A stretch of DNA of 64,000 nucleotides, taken from positions 4,297,501-4,361,500 of the forward strand of contig NZ_JAPEMC010000001.1 in NCBI RefSeq assembly GCF_026343115.1, given 5' to 3'. The position numbers and the translations under genes are program-made. Numbering within the stretch: the first letter of the stretch is position 1; each line of letters opens with the position of its first letter. Positions 42,308 to 50,883 of the stretch are shown here, piece by piece. The notes under the pieces were generated by a model that saw only the letters and a program-made list of their open reading frames with translations, was not told the DNA's origin and did not search any database. Origin of the DNA: Streptomyces sp. NBC_00102 (GTDB taxonomy: Bacteria > Actinomycetota > Actinomycetes > Streptomycetales > Streptomycetaceae).

Positions 42308-45300
42308 ATGAGCCTGCACGGTCTGCTGGATCTCGTCGCTCGCGATCCCGCGCTCTCCGAAGCGGTGAAGGCCGCCACCGACGGTCACCGGATGCGCGTG
42401 GACCTGGTGGGACCGCCCGCCGCGCGCCCCTTCGCCGTGGCCTCGCTGGCCCGGGGGACGGGACGCACCGTCCTCGCGGTCACCGCCACCGGGCGGGAGG
42501 CCGAGGACCTGGCCGCCGCGCTGCGCACCCTGCTGCCCCCGGACTCCGTCGCCGAGTACCCGTCCTGGGAGACCCTGCCGCACGAGCGGCTCTCGCCCCG
42601 CTCGGACACCGTGGGGCGGCGCCTCGCCGTGCTGCGCCGCCTCGCGCACCCGCGCGCCGACGACCCGGAGACGGGGCCGGTGAGCGTGGTCGTGGCGCCC
42701 GTACGTTCCGTACTCCAGCCGCAGGTCAAGGGGCTCGGCGACCTGGAACCCGTAGCGCTGCGCAGCGGGCAGAGCGCCGACCTGGGCGACATCGTGGAAG
42801 CGCTCGCCGCAGCCGCGTACTCCCGGGTCGAACTGGTCGAGAAGCGCGGTGAGTTCGCCGTGCGTGGCGGCATCCTGGATGTCTTCCCGCCGACCGAGGA
42901 ACACCCGCTGCGGGTGGAGTTCTGGGGCGACGACGTCGAGGAGATCCGGTACTTCAAGGTCGCCGACCAGCGCTCCCTGGAGGTCGCCGAACACGGGCTG
43001 TGGGCCGCGCCCTGCCGGGAGCTGCTGCTCACCGACGAGGTCCGCGAACGCGCCGCCGTACTCGCCGAGGCCCACCCGGAGCTGGGTGAGCTGCTGGGCA
43101 AGATCGCCGAGGGCATCGCGGTGGACGGCATGGAGTCGCTGGCGCCGGTCCTCGTGGACGACATGGAGCTGCTGCTCGACGTGCTGCCGAAGGGTGCGAT
43201 GACCCTGGTCTGCGACCCCGAGCGGGTACGCACCCGGGCCTCGGACCTCGTGGCCACCAGCCAGGAGTTCCTGCAGGCGTCCTGGGCGGCCACCGCGGGC
43301 GGCGGCGAGGCCCCGATCGACGTGGGCGCGGCCTCCCTCTGGTCCATCGCGGACGTACGGGACCGGGCCCGCGAGCTCTCCATGATGTGGTGGACCACCT
43401 CCCCGTTCGCCGCCGACGACGAACTGGACGAGGACACCCTCAAGCTCGGGATGCGCGCCCCGGAGGCGTACCGCGGCGACACCGCCCGTGCGCTCGCCGA
43501 CACCAAGGGCTGGATCGCCGACGGCTGGCGCACGGTCTACGTCACCGAGGGCCAGGGACTCGCCTCCCGCACCGTCGAGGTGCTCGGCGGCGAGGGCATC
43601 CCCGCCCGGCTCGACCCCGACCTGACCGAGGTCTCCCCGTCCCTGGTGCACGTCTCCTGCGGCGCCATCGACCACGGCTTCATCGACGCCGACCTGAAGC
43701 TCGCGGTCCTCACCGAGACCGACCTCACCGGCCAGCGCACCGCCACCAAGGAACTCGGCCGGATGCCCGCCCGCCGCCGCAAGACCATCGACCCGCTGAC
43801 GCTGGAGGCGGGCGACTACATCGTCCACGAACAGCACGGCGTCGGCCGGTACATCGAGATGGTGCAGCGCACCGTGCAGGGCGCCACCCGCGAGTACCTG
43901 CTCGTCGAGTACGCCGCAGCCAAGCGCGGCCAGCCCGGCGACCGGCTCTACATCCCGACCGACCAACTGGAGCAGGTCACCAAGTACGTGGGCGGCGAGG
44001 CGCCGACCCTGCACCGCCTCGGCGGCGCCGACTGGACGAAGACCAAGCAGCGCGCCAAGAAGGCCGTCAAGGAGATCGCCGGCGACCTGATCAAGCTCTA
44101 CAGCGCCCGCATGGCCGCCCCCGGCCACGCCTTCGGCCCCGACACCCCGTGGCAGCGCGAACTGGAGGACGCCTTCCCGTACGCGGAGACGCCCGACCAG
44201 CTCTCCACGATCGCCGAGGTCAAGGAGGACATGGAGAAGACGGTCCCGATGGACCGCCTGATCTGTGGCGACGTCGGCTACGGCAAGACGGAGATCGCGG
44301 TGCGCGCCGCCTTCAAGGCCGTACAGGACGGCAAGCAGGTCGCCGTGCTCGTCCCCACGACGCTGCTCGTCCAGCAGCACTACGGCACCTTCACCGAGCG
44401 CTACTCCCAATTCCCGGTCAATGTGCGCGCGTTGAGCCGATTCCAGTCCGAGGCCGACTCCAAGGCCACCCTCGCGGGGCTGAAGGACGGCGCCGTCGAC
44501 CTCGTCATCGGCACCCACCGGCTGTTCTCCTCCGAGACCAAGTTCAAGGACCTCGGCCTGGTCATCGTCGACGAGGAACAGCGCTTCGGCGTCGAGCACA
44601 AGGAGCAGCTGAAGAAGCTCCGCGCCAACGTCGACGTCCTCACCATGTCCGCCACCCCCATCCCCCGTACCCTCGAAATGGCCGTGACCGGCATCCGCGA
44701 GATGTCCACCATCACGACCCCGCCCGAGGAGCGGCACCCCGTACTGACCTTCGTCGGCCCGTACGAGGAGAAGCAGATCGGCGCCGCCGTGCGCCGCGAA
44801 CTCCTGCGCGAGGGCCAGGTGTTCTACATCCACAACCGGGTCGAGTCCATCGACCGCGCCGCCGCCAGGCTGCGCGAGATCGTCCCCGAGGCCCGGATCG
44901 CCACGGCACACGGCCAGATGTCCGAACAGGCCCTGGAACAAGTGGTGGTGGACTTCTGGGAGAAGAAGTTCGACGTCCTCGTCTCCACCACCATCGTCGA
45001 GTCCGGCATCGACATCTCCAACGCCAACACCCTCATCGTCGAGCGCGGCGACAACTTCGGCCTCTCCCAACTCCACCAGCTGCGCGGCCGGGTGGGCCGA
45101 GGCCGCGACCGCGGATACGCCTACTTCCTCTACCCGCCGGAGAAGCCGCTCACCGAGACCGCCCACGAGCGCCTCGCCACCATCGCCCAGCACACCGAGA
45201 TGGGCGCCGGCATGTACGTCGCCATGAAGGACCTGGAGATCCGAGGCGCGGGCAACCTCCTCGGCGGCGAACAGTCCGGCCACATCGCGGGCGTCGGCTT

Positions 45301-45838
45301 CGACCTCTACGTCCGCATGGTCGGCGAGGCCGTCGCCGACTACCGGGCCCAGATGGAGGGCACCGAGGAGGAGGAAGCGCCGCTGGAGGTCAAGATCGAG
45401 CTCCCGGTCGACGCCCACGTCCCCCACGACTACGCCCCCGGCGAGCGGCTCCGCCTCCAGGCCTACCGCGCCATCGCCTCCGCCAACTCGGAGGAGGACA
45501 TCCGCGCGGTCCGCGAGGAACTCACCGACCGGTACGGCAAGCTCCCCGAACCCGTCGAGAACCTCCTCCTCGTGGCCGGCCTGCGCATGCTGGCCCGCGC
45601 CTGCGGAGTCGGCGAGATCGTCCTCCAGGGCTCCAACATCCGTTTCGCCCCGGTGGAACTCCGCGAGTCGCAGGAACTGCGCCTCAAGCGCCTCCACCCG
45701 AAGACCGTCATCAAGGCCGCCACCCACCAGATCCTGGTCCCGCGCCCGACCGCGGGACGCATCGGCGGCAAGCCGGTCGTGGGGCGTGAACTGCTGGCGT
45801 GGACGGGGGAGTTCCTGACCACGATCCTGGGTTCGTAG
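42308..45838 (+). CDS. mfd: Transcription-repair coupling factor Mfd
   Basis: Mfd removes RNA polymerase stalled at DNA lesions and recruits UvrA. The 1,176-residue product has the UvrB-like N-terminal module (LPPDSVAEYPSWETLPHERLSP, RGGILDVFPPTEEHPLRVEFWGDDVE in region), the RNA-polymerase-interacting domain around GDYIVHEQHGVGRYIEM, a RecG-like translocase with Walker A (CGDVGYGKTE) and DEEQRFG box, and the C-terminal TRCF domain. ATG 42308 is preferred because the UvrB-like domain starts at once; the Shine-Dalgarno is weak. Confidence 0.97.
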   Translation: MSLHGLLDLVARDPALSEAVKAATDGHRMRVDLVGPPAARPFAVASLARGTGRTVLAVTATGREAEDLAAALRTLLPPDSVAEYPSWETLPHERLSPRSDTVGRRLAVLRRLAHPRADDPETGPVSVVVAPVRSVLQPQVKGLGDLEPVALRSGQSADLGDIVEALAAAAYSRVELVEKRGEFAVRGGILDVFPPTEEHPLRVEFWGDDVEEIRYFKVADQRSLEVAEHGLWAAPCRELLLTDEVRERAAVLAEAHPELGELLGKIAEGIAVDGMESLAPVLVDDMELLLDVLPKGAMTLVCDPERVRTRASDLVATSQEFLQASWAATAGGGEAPIDVGAASLWSIADVRDRARELSMMWWTTSPFAADDELDEDTLKLGMRAPEAYRGDTARALADTKGWIADGWRTVYVTEGQGLASRTVEVLGGEGIPARLDPDLTEVSPSLVHVSCGAIDHGFIDADLKLAVLTETDLTGQRTATKELGRMPARRRKTIDPLTLEAGDYIVHEQHGVGRYIEMVQRTVQGATREYLLVEYAAAKRGQPGDRLYIPTDQLEQVTKYVGGEAPTLHRLGGADWTKTKQRAKKAVKEIAGDLIKLYSARMAAPGHAFGPDTPWQRELEDAFPYAETPDQLSTIAEVKEDMEKTVPMDRLICGDVGYGKTEIAVRAAFKAVQDGKQVAVLVPTTLLVQQHYGTFTERYSQFPVNVRALSRFQSEADSKATLAGLKDGAVDLVIGTHRLFSSETKFKDLGLVIVDEEQRFGVEHKEQLKKLRANVDVLTMSATPIPRTLEMAVTGIREMSTITTPPEERHPVLTFVGPYEEKQIGAAVRRELLREGQVFYIHNRVESIDRAAARLREIVPEARIATAHGQMSEQALEQVVVDFWEKKFDVLVSTTIVESGIDISNANTLIVERGDNFGLSQLHQLRGRVGRGRDRGYAYFLYPPEKPLTETAHERLATIAQHTEMGAGMYVAMKDLEIRGAGNLLGGEQSGHIAGVGFDLYVRMVGEAVADYRAQMEGTEEEEAPLEVKIELPVDAHVPHDYAPGERLRLQAYRAIASANSEEDIRAVREELTDRYGKLPEPVENLLLVAGLRMLARACGVGEIVLQGSNIRFAPVELRESQELRLKRLHPKTVIKAATHQILVPRPTAGRIGGKPVVGRELLAWTGEFLTTILGS

Positions 45839-45879
45839 GAGAGGAGCGCCGGAGCCCACGTGGCCCGGCGCTCCTCTCC
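45838..45879 (+). terminator. Terminator of mfd (convergent region)
   Basis: A perfect 15-bp stem (45838-45852 against 45865-45879, arm GGAGAGGAGCGCCGG) with a 12-base loop. It starts at the last base of the mfd stop codon and may also serve the convergent HATPase gene. Confidence 0.85.
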
Positions 45880-45896
45880 GTGGCGGGAGGGGGCGA

Positions 45897-46325
45897 CTAC
45901 TCTCCCGGTTCTCGGCAGGTGGTAGCGGCATGGCTCTTCCGGAACTCCAGCCAGACGGTTTTCCCCACCTTGTGGAGCGTGACGCCGTGAACGTCAGCCA
46001 GGGCGCTCACCAGGAATAGCCCGCGCCCCGAAGTTGCCTCCAGGCCCGCTTCCCGGACCACCGGGCAACCGGGCCCGCTGTCCCTCACTTCCAGTCGCAC
46101 GCATTCCTGGAGGGTGTGGATGCGTACCGCGAACTCCCTTCCAGGGGGAGTGCCGTGCAGAACGGCGTTGGTCGCGAGTTCTGACACGCAGAGTTCGGCA
46201 TCCTCGATCAAGGAAGTTATTCCCCACTCGGTGAGGACGCCGGCGACGAAGTCGCGGGAGGCGCGAACCGACGTGCGGCATCGAGGGAAACGCCGTTCCT
46301 GTAGCGCGAGAGACAAGAGAGCCAC
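45897..46325 (-). CDS. HATPase_c anti-sigma-factor-like ATP-binding protein
   Basis: A 142-residue GHKL-fold protein of the RsbW/SpoIIAB-like type. N box: CVSELATNAVLHGTPPG. Next are VRDSGPGCPVV (G1 box) and ATSGRGLFLVSALADVHG (G2 region). It has a Cys-rich N-terminus and C-terminus (FPRCRTS, TTCREPGE). It is divergent from the UTRA/GntR pair, repeating the HATPase-facing-regulator arrangement seen near 7 kb. Confidence 0.82.
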   Translation of the reverse strand: MALLSLALQERRFPRCRTSVRASRDFVAGVLTEWGITSLIEDAELCVSELATNAVLHGTPPGREFAVRIHTLQECVRLEVRDSGPGCPVVREAGLEATSGRGLFLVSALADVHGVTLHKVGKTVWLEFRKSHAATTCREPGE

Positions 46326-46469
46326 CGCCTTGCTGTTGAGCGGGAGGGCTGCACCGTATCGCTATTCGCGAAATGTGGCAAGGTTGAGCTTTGGGCTGCC
46401 AGAGTGCGTCGCCTACCGTGGGTCGCACAGGGACTGAGTCCGGTGGATCGTTTTGCGAGGGAGAGAGCC

Positions 46470-47012
46470 ATGAGCGGCGGCGACGCGGGCAGTACGTCGG
46501 CGCGTTACCTGACGCCACCGGCTGATGGTGCGGGTGACGCATGGGCTGCGGAGGTCGCCGCCGACGGGCGTCGGGGCAGCCAGCGCGTGATGTACGCCGG
46601 AGAGGCACTCGCTCCCGACGTGGTTGCCGACCTTCTCCGGCTGCCTCGCGGCGACTCGGTCGTGGTCCGCAGAAGGGTGATGGAGGTCGACGGTGAGCCG
46701 TGCGAACTCACGGATTCCTACTACCCTGCGGCCATTGCCGCAGGTACCGCACTTGAGGGCCGTGGCAAAATTCCCGGCGGTGCGGTCCGACTCCTCGCAG
46801 CTCTCGGTCATGTGGGTGTGACGGCCAGGGAGGACGTCGTCGCCCGGATGCCGGGTGACGAGGAACGCGACGCACTGGCCATGGTGACGGGGCAACCGGT
46901 CCTGGAGCTGACCCGGCTCACGCTGGACGGGGAGGGGCGCCCGTTCCAGGTCGACATCATGGTGATGGCGCCGAGGCGGCAGCGGTTGCGGTACGAAATC
47001 AAGATCGGATGA
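46470..47012 (+). CDS. Stand-alone UTRA (ligand-sensing) domain protein
   Basis: A 180-residue protein with a UTRA domain of GntR/HutC regulators: RLPRGDSVVVRRRVMEVDGEPCELTDSYYP, then VARMPGDEERDALAMVTGQPVLELTRL and GEGRPFQVDIMVM. The N-terminal 40 residues contain no winged helix, so it senses a ligand but should not bind DNA itself. GAGGGAGAGAG precedes ATG 46470. Its stop overlaps the start of a complete GntR gene (ATGA), which suggests the two products work together, perhaps as heterodimers. Confidence 0.75.
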   Translation: MSGGDAGSTSARYLTPPADGAGDAWAAEVAADGRRGSQRVMYAGEALAPDVVADLLRLPRGDSVVVRRRVMEVDGEPCELTDSYYPAAIAAGTALEGRGKIPGGAVRLLAALGHVGVTAREDVVARMPGDEERDALAMVTGQPVLELTRLTLDGEGRPFQVDIMVMAPRRQRLRYEIKIG

Positions 47013-47788
47013 CTGTGGCTGCGAGTGGAAGCGATTTCCCGGACGTCCGTTCCTTCCATGAGCGGATCGCCGCTGACCTGCGCGACGAGATCATGACCGG
47101 CGACTTGGCTCCTGGGGTGAGGCTTCCCTCGACCGCCCAGCTGAAGGAACGCTTCGAGGCTGCCGGCGCAACCGTCCAGAAGGCTCTGCACTTGCTGAAG
47201 GACGAGGGACTTGTCGTCGGCAGGGCCGGCGCCGCCGTCACCGTACGAGATCATCGGCAACGAACGATGCGCCCTGCCGCGTACATGGCGGCGCCCGAGG
47301 CGGGCCGCCCGTACCGCTGGCTGAGTGAGGTCGCCAAGGAGGGCGGGCGTGCCCGCAGCAACTTGATCGAAGTGACGGAGGCATTGCCGCCAGCGGACGT
47401 GGCTGCGGCCCTGGGACTTCCCGCGCAGGGCTTCGCCGTGCTGCGGCGGCAGTTGCTCACGATCGACGAGGAGCCTGCGGAACTCGTTTCCTCCTACTAC
47501 TCCCTGGAGATGGCGAGGGGCACCGTTCTCGCCGCCAAGCGCAGGATCTCCGGCGGGACGCCCGCTGCTCTCACGGAACTGGGATACCCGCCCGCGCGCA
47601 GCGTGGACCGCGTGTCCGCGAGGGTGCCCACGCAGGAGCAGTATCGCGCCCTGAAGCTGCCGGGAGACCTGCCCGTCCTGCGAACGCTGAGAGTTGTCCT
47701 GGACGAGGAAGGGCGCCCGCTCGAAGCGACGGTGATGGTGAAAGCTGGTCACCTTTACGAAATCGAGTACGAGTTCACGGCTGACTGA
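47009..47788 (+). CDS. GntR-family (HutC type) transcriptional regulator
   Basis: A 259-residue regulator. The N-terminal winged helix reads SFHERIAADLRDEIMTGDLAPGVRLPSTAQLKERF in region, then VQKALHLLKDEGLVVGRAGAA. The C-terminal UTRA domain has VLRRQLLTIDEEPAELVSSYY and RVSARVPTQEQYRALKLPGDLPVLRTLR in region. It overlaps the UTRA-only gene by four bases. The operator and effector are unknown; no metabolic operon adjoins. Confidence 0.88.
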   Translation: MTVAASGSDFPDVRSFHERIAADLRDEIMTGDLAPGVRLPSTAQLKERFEAAGATVQKALHLLKDEGLVVGRAGAAVTVRDHRQRTMRPAAYMAAPEAGRPYRWLSEVAKEGGRARSNLIEVTEALPPADVAAALGLPAQGFAVLRRQLLTIDEEPAELVSSYYSLEMARGTVLAAKRRISGGTPAALTELGYPPARSVDRVSARVPTQEQYRALKLPGDLPVLRTLRVVLDEEGRPLEATVMVKAGHLYEIEYEFTAD

Positions 47789-47939
47789 GCCCGTCGCCTC
47801 GGGGAGTGCCATCCGCCCCCGGTGTCACTATCCGCATGTATGTACCACGTTCGGGTGGCGCTCGGGGTGTCGCGGGGATTCCGGGGCGGGGCGGGCAGCC
47901 TTCTGGCGACCGCTGATCCTCGGCCCGAGAGGGTAATTC

Positions 47940-49046
47940 GTGGGACTGCCACGTCCGTTCACCCGTGCCATCACTGAGGGACCGACCCCTGCCGACCTCG
48001 CGGGCGCCCCCGCCTTGCCCTACCCCAGCGGCTGGGCCGCGCTCGCCTTCTCCTCCGAACTCACTCCCGGCACCGTGCTGACCCGGCCGCTCGCCGGGGA
48101 GGACGTGGTGCTGTACCGGCTCAGGTCGGGAGCGTTACGGGCCATCCGGCCGTACTGCCCCCACCTCGGCGCGCACCTCGGACTGGCGCACCTCGACGGC
48201 GATGAACTCGTCTGCCCCTTCCACCAGTTCGCCTTCGGGCCGGACGGCACCTGCGTCCGTACCGGGTACGACACCCCGCCCCCGAGGTCGCCGCTGACGC
48301 GGCTGCCCGTGCACGAGGTCAACGGGGCGGTCTTCGTCTGGCGGCACCACGACGGGCGGGAGCCCGACTGGTTCGTCCCGCCCTGGCACGAGATCGGCCA
48401 CCGCCCCGCCCGCGAGGCCGCGTGGGAGCTCGGCGGGAACGTCCAGGAGGTCATCGAGAACTCCGTCGACCTCGGCCACTTCGCCACCCTGCACGGCTGG
48501 CAGCGGGCCGAGATGGGCGGGCCGGTCGAGTACGAGGACGACACTTTCCACGTCTCCATGCGCGCCCACGAGTCGGCGCCGCTCCTCGGCGACTTCGTCG
48601 TCGACATCGAGGTGGACGGGTACGGCCTCGGCTGCCTCCACGCCGACGTGCACACCCCACGGCTCGGGCTGCGGATGTGCACCATGGTGCTGCCGACCGC
48701 CATCGGGCCCCACCGGATGCAGTTCCGGCAACGCAACCGCATCGCCTTCACCGAGCCGTCCCGGCTGCCCGCCCCGCTCGCCCGCACCGTGAGCCGTACC
48801 GCCGCGAGGCTGCTGGACCGGGCGGTCTTCCGGTCCAGCTGCGAGTTCACCGCCGCGGACTTCCCGATCTGGAACCACAAGCAGTACCTCCAGCCCCCGA
48901 AGCTGGCGCACGGCGACGGCCCGATCGGCCCGTTCCGGCGGTGGGCCCGACGGTTCTACCCGCCGGTGGACGCGGCGGGTAGTGCGGCACCGGCCGCGTG
49001 GGCCGCAGGCCGCGACAGCCACGCGGTGCGCGAGTTCGGGGCCTGA
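47940..49046 (+). CDS. Rieske-type non-haem iron oxygenase with in-frame TTA codon
   Basis: A 368-residue oxygenase. The Rieske [2Fe-2S] site is Cys73-Pro-His75 and Cys92-Pro-Phe-His95. The mononuclear iron site is in ENSVDLGHFATLHGW (N-x2-D-x2-H-x4-H pattern). The architecture resembles KshA and cholesterol-7-desaturase-like enzymes, which hydroxylate or desaturate ring systems; the substrate here is unknown. It starts at GTG 47940. Leu66 is encoded by TTA (48135-48137), the only in-frame TTA I found in the window, so translation probably depends on the bldA tRNA. Reductase partners are not adjacent. Confidence 0.88.
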   Translation: MGLPRPFTRAITEGPTPADLAGAPALPYPSGWAALAFSSELTPGTVLTRPLAGEDVVLYRLRSGALRAIRPYCPHLGAHLGLAHLDGDELVCPFHQFAFGPDGTCVRTGYDTPPPRSPLTRLPVHEVNGAVFVWRHHDGREPDWFVPPWHEIGHRPAREAAWELGGNVQEVIENSVDLGHFATLHGWQRAEMGGPVEYEDDTFHVSMRAHESAPLLGDFVVDIEVDGYGLGCLHADVHTPRLGLRMCTMVLPTAIGPHRMQFRQRNRIAFTEPSRLPAPLARTVSRTAARLLDRAVFRSSCEFTAADFPIWNHKQYLQPPKLAHGDGPIGPFRRWARRFYPPVDAAGSAAPAAWAAGRDSHAVREFGA

Positions 49047-49053
49047 CGGCCGG

Positions 49054-49098
49054 CCGCGTGCCCGGACGGGATCCGGCGGATCGCGGCCGGGCACGCGG
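49054..49098. terminator. Hairpin between convergent Rieske and OhrR-like genes
   Basis: A perfect 12-bp stem (CCGCGTGCCCGG at 49054-49065 against 49087-49098). It lies in the short convergent gap and can end both transcripts. Confidence 0.7.
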
Positions 49099-49109
49099 TG
49101 CGGCGGGGC

Positions 49110-49568
49110 TCAGTCGCTGTTGAGGCTGGTGATCAGCTGTCGGAGCAACTGCCGCGCCGTGGTGTGCTCTTCAGGGGTCAGTCCCATGGCCGAGCCGATG
49201 GACACGGGGACACCGAGGGCCTTCTCCCGCAGGGCCGTGCCGGCCTCGGTGAGGTACACGGCGACGGAGCGCTCGTCGTCGGGGCGGCGTTCGCGGCGGA
49301 TCAGGCCGGCCGCCTCCAGGCGCTTCAGCAGCGGCGAGAGCGTGCTGGACTCCAGATGCAGGGCGGTGCCGAGCTCCCGGACGCTCATGCCGTTCCGCTC
49401 CCAGAGCGCCAGCATGACGAGGTACTGCGGATACGTCAGGCCGATCGCGTCCAGCAGCGGCCGGTAGCGGGCGGTCACCGCCCGCGAGGCCGCGTAGAGG
49501 GCGAAGCAGAGCTGGTCTTCCAGCAGCAGTGAGCCCTGTTCCTCGGGCGGTTCCGTGGCGTGGCCCAT
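49110..49568 (-). CDS. MarR-family regulator, OhrR-like
   Basis: A 152-residue winged-helix regulator. The segment LLLEDQLCFALYAASRAVTARYRPLL with LTYPQYLVMLALWE is characteristic of OhrR, including the redox-sensing Cys21. The recognition part reads LESSTLSPLLKRLEAAGLIRRER. OhrR represses peroxide-detoxifying genes until its cysteine is oxidised by organic hydroperoxides. The ATG at 49568 follows GAGGAGAG. A 30-bp near-palindrome lies in the promoter region shared with two hydrolase genes; no ohr gene is adjacent. Confidence 0.88.
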   Translation of the reverse strand: MGHATEPPEEQGSLLLEDQLCFALYAASRAVTARYRPLLDAIGLTYPQYLVMLALWERNGMSVRELGTALHLESSTLSPLLKRLEAAGLIRRERRPDDERSVAVYLTEAGTALREKALGVPVSIGSAMGLTPEEHTTARQLLRQLITSLNSD

Positions 49569-49656
49569 GGCTTCTCTCCTCTGTCCCATCGATCGGTTAC
49601 CACCAGCCTAACTTCAAGAGAACGCGAGCGATTCCATCGAGCATGACTTCATCTCT

Positions 49657-49686
49657 CGCGATTAAGTTGTGCACGACTTAATCGCG
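49657..49686. promoter_or_regulatory. 30-bp near-perfect palindrome, likely OhrR-like operator
   Basis: The left half CGCGATTAAGTTGTG pairs with the right half CACGACTTAATCGCG at 14 of 15 positions with no spacer. It lies between the divergent OhrR-like gene and the hydrolase gene and is AT-rich at ATTAAGT, unlike the surroundings. It is the obvious site for autoregulation and control of the hydrolase operon. Confidence 0.75.
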
Positions 49687-49794
49687 TGCTACGTTTTTCC
49701 TCGTCAGCACCGACCGGGTCGACCGGCCGGAGCGATCACCGCCCAGCCGCCGGTACCGACCAGGTGCCGACCGCCCCGACATGAGGAGAACGTC

Positions 49795-50760
49795 ATGACC
49801 GAGCAGGCCGTCCGCCCCGTACTGGAGCCCGCTGCCGCCGCCTTCGCCGAGGCGACCGCGAACCCGCCGTACCTCTTCGACCTGGAGCCGGCCGAGGGCC
49901 GCAAGGCGGTCGACGAGGTCCAGTCCGGCGAGACCGCGAAGCTCGACGTCGACGAGGAGTGGGTCACGGTCCAGGGCGGTCCCACCGGTTCGGTCAGGGC
50001 ACGCGTCGTCAAGCCCGCCGGCGCCGAGGGCGACCTGCCGGTGATCCTCTACATCCACGGTGCCGGCTGGGTCTTCGGCAACGCCCACACCCACGACCGC
50101 CTGGTCCGCGAACTCGCCGTCGGCGCCGGCGCGGCGGTCGTCTTCCCCGAGTACGACCTCTCCCCGGAGGCCCGCTACCCCGTCGCCATCGAGCAGAACT
50201 ACGCGGTCGCCCGCTGGATCGTCGCCGAGGGCGCCGCCAAGGGCCTGGACGCCACCCGCATCGCGGTGGCCGGCGACTCGGTCGGCGGCAACATGACCGC
50301 CGCCCTCACCCTCATGGCCAAGGAGCGCGGCGACGTCCCGCTGGTCCAGCAGGTCCTCTTCTACCCGGTCACCGACGCCGCCTTCGACACCCCCTCGTAC
50401 CACCAGTTCGCCGAGGGCTACTTCCTGCGCCGCGACGGCATGCAGTGGTTCTGGGACCAGTACACGACCGACGAGGCCCAGCGCGCCGAGATCACCGCCT
50501 CACCGCTGCGGGCCACCACCGAACAGCTCACCGGCCTGCCCCCGGCCCTGGTCATCACCGGTGAGGCCGACGTCCTGCGCGACGAGGGCGAGGCCTACGC
50601 CAACAAGCTCCGCGAAGCCGGCGTCGCCGTCACCGCCGCCCGCTACCAGGGCATCATCCACGACTTCGTGATGCTCGACGCCCTGCGCGGAACCCACGCC
50701 GCCGAGGCCGCCATCCGCCAGGCCGTCGACACCCTGCGCACCGCCCTCCACACCGCCTGA
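49795..50760 (+). CDS. Alpha/beta hydrolase, hormone-sensitive-lipase (acetyl-hydrolase) type
   Basis: A 321-residue esterase. The oxyanion motif reads ILYIHGAGWVFGN (HGAGW rather than the common HGGGW), the nucleophile elbow is GDSVGGN, the acid lies in ITGEADVLRDEG, and the catalytic His in GIIHDFVML. It is preceded by GAGGAG and starts at ATG 49795. Control by the divergent OhrR-like regulator suggests a role under peroxide or electrophile stress. The substrate is unknown. Confidence 0.9.
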   Translation: MTEQAVRPVLEPAAAAFAEATANPPYLFDLEPAEGRKAVDEVQSGETAKLDVDEEWVTVQGGPTGSVRARVVKPAGAEGDLPVILYIHGAGWVFGNAHTHDRLVRELAVGAGAAVVFPEYDLSPEARYPVAIEQNYAVARWIVAEGAAKGLDATRIAVAGDSVGGNMTAALTLMAKERGDVPLVQQVLFYPVTDAAFDTPSYHQFAEGYFLRRDGMQWFWDQYTTDEAQRAEITASPLRATTEQLTGLPPALVITGEADVLRDEGEAYANKLREAGVAVTAARYQGIIHDFVMLDALRGTHAAEAAIRQAVDTLRTALHTA

Positions 50761-50883
50761 TCCCCGCACCGCTCGATCCCGCACCGCCCGATCGTCTTGC
50801 CCGATCGCCCCGCACCCCGCCCGTCGCCACCACCCCGCCCGTCTCCTTCCCCGCTCGCCCCACCCACCTCTTCAGGAGCTCTC

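Noticed and set aside
38923..42378. Antisense frame of about 1,150 codons opposite the ABC permease
   Set aside because: This is a GC-bias shadow of the permease. Only the part beyond the permease (41720-42054) was kept, as a weak relic.
42233..45931. Antisense frame of about 1,230 codons opposite mfd
   Set aside because: Repetitive Gly/Val/Asp composition typical of the complement of a high-GC gene; mfd is unmistakable on the plus strand.
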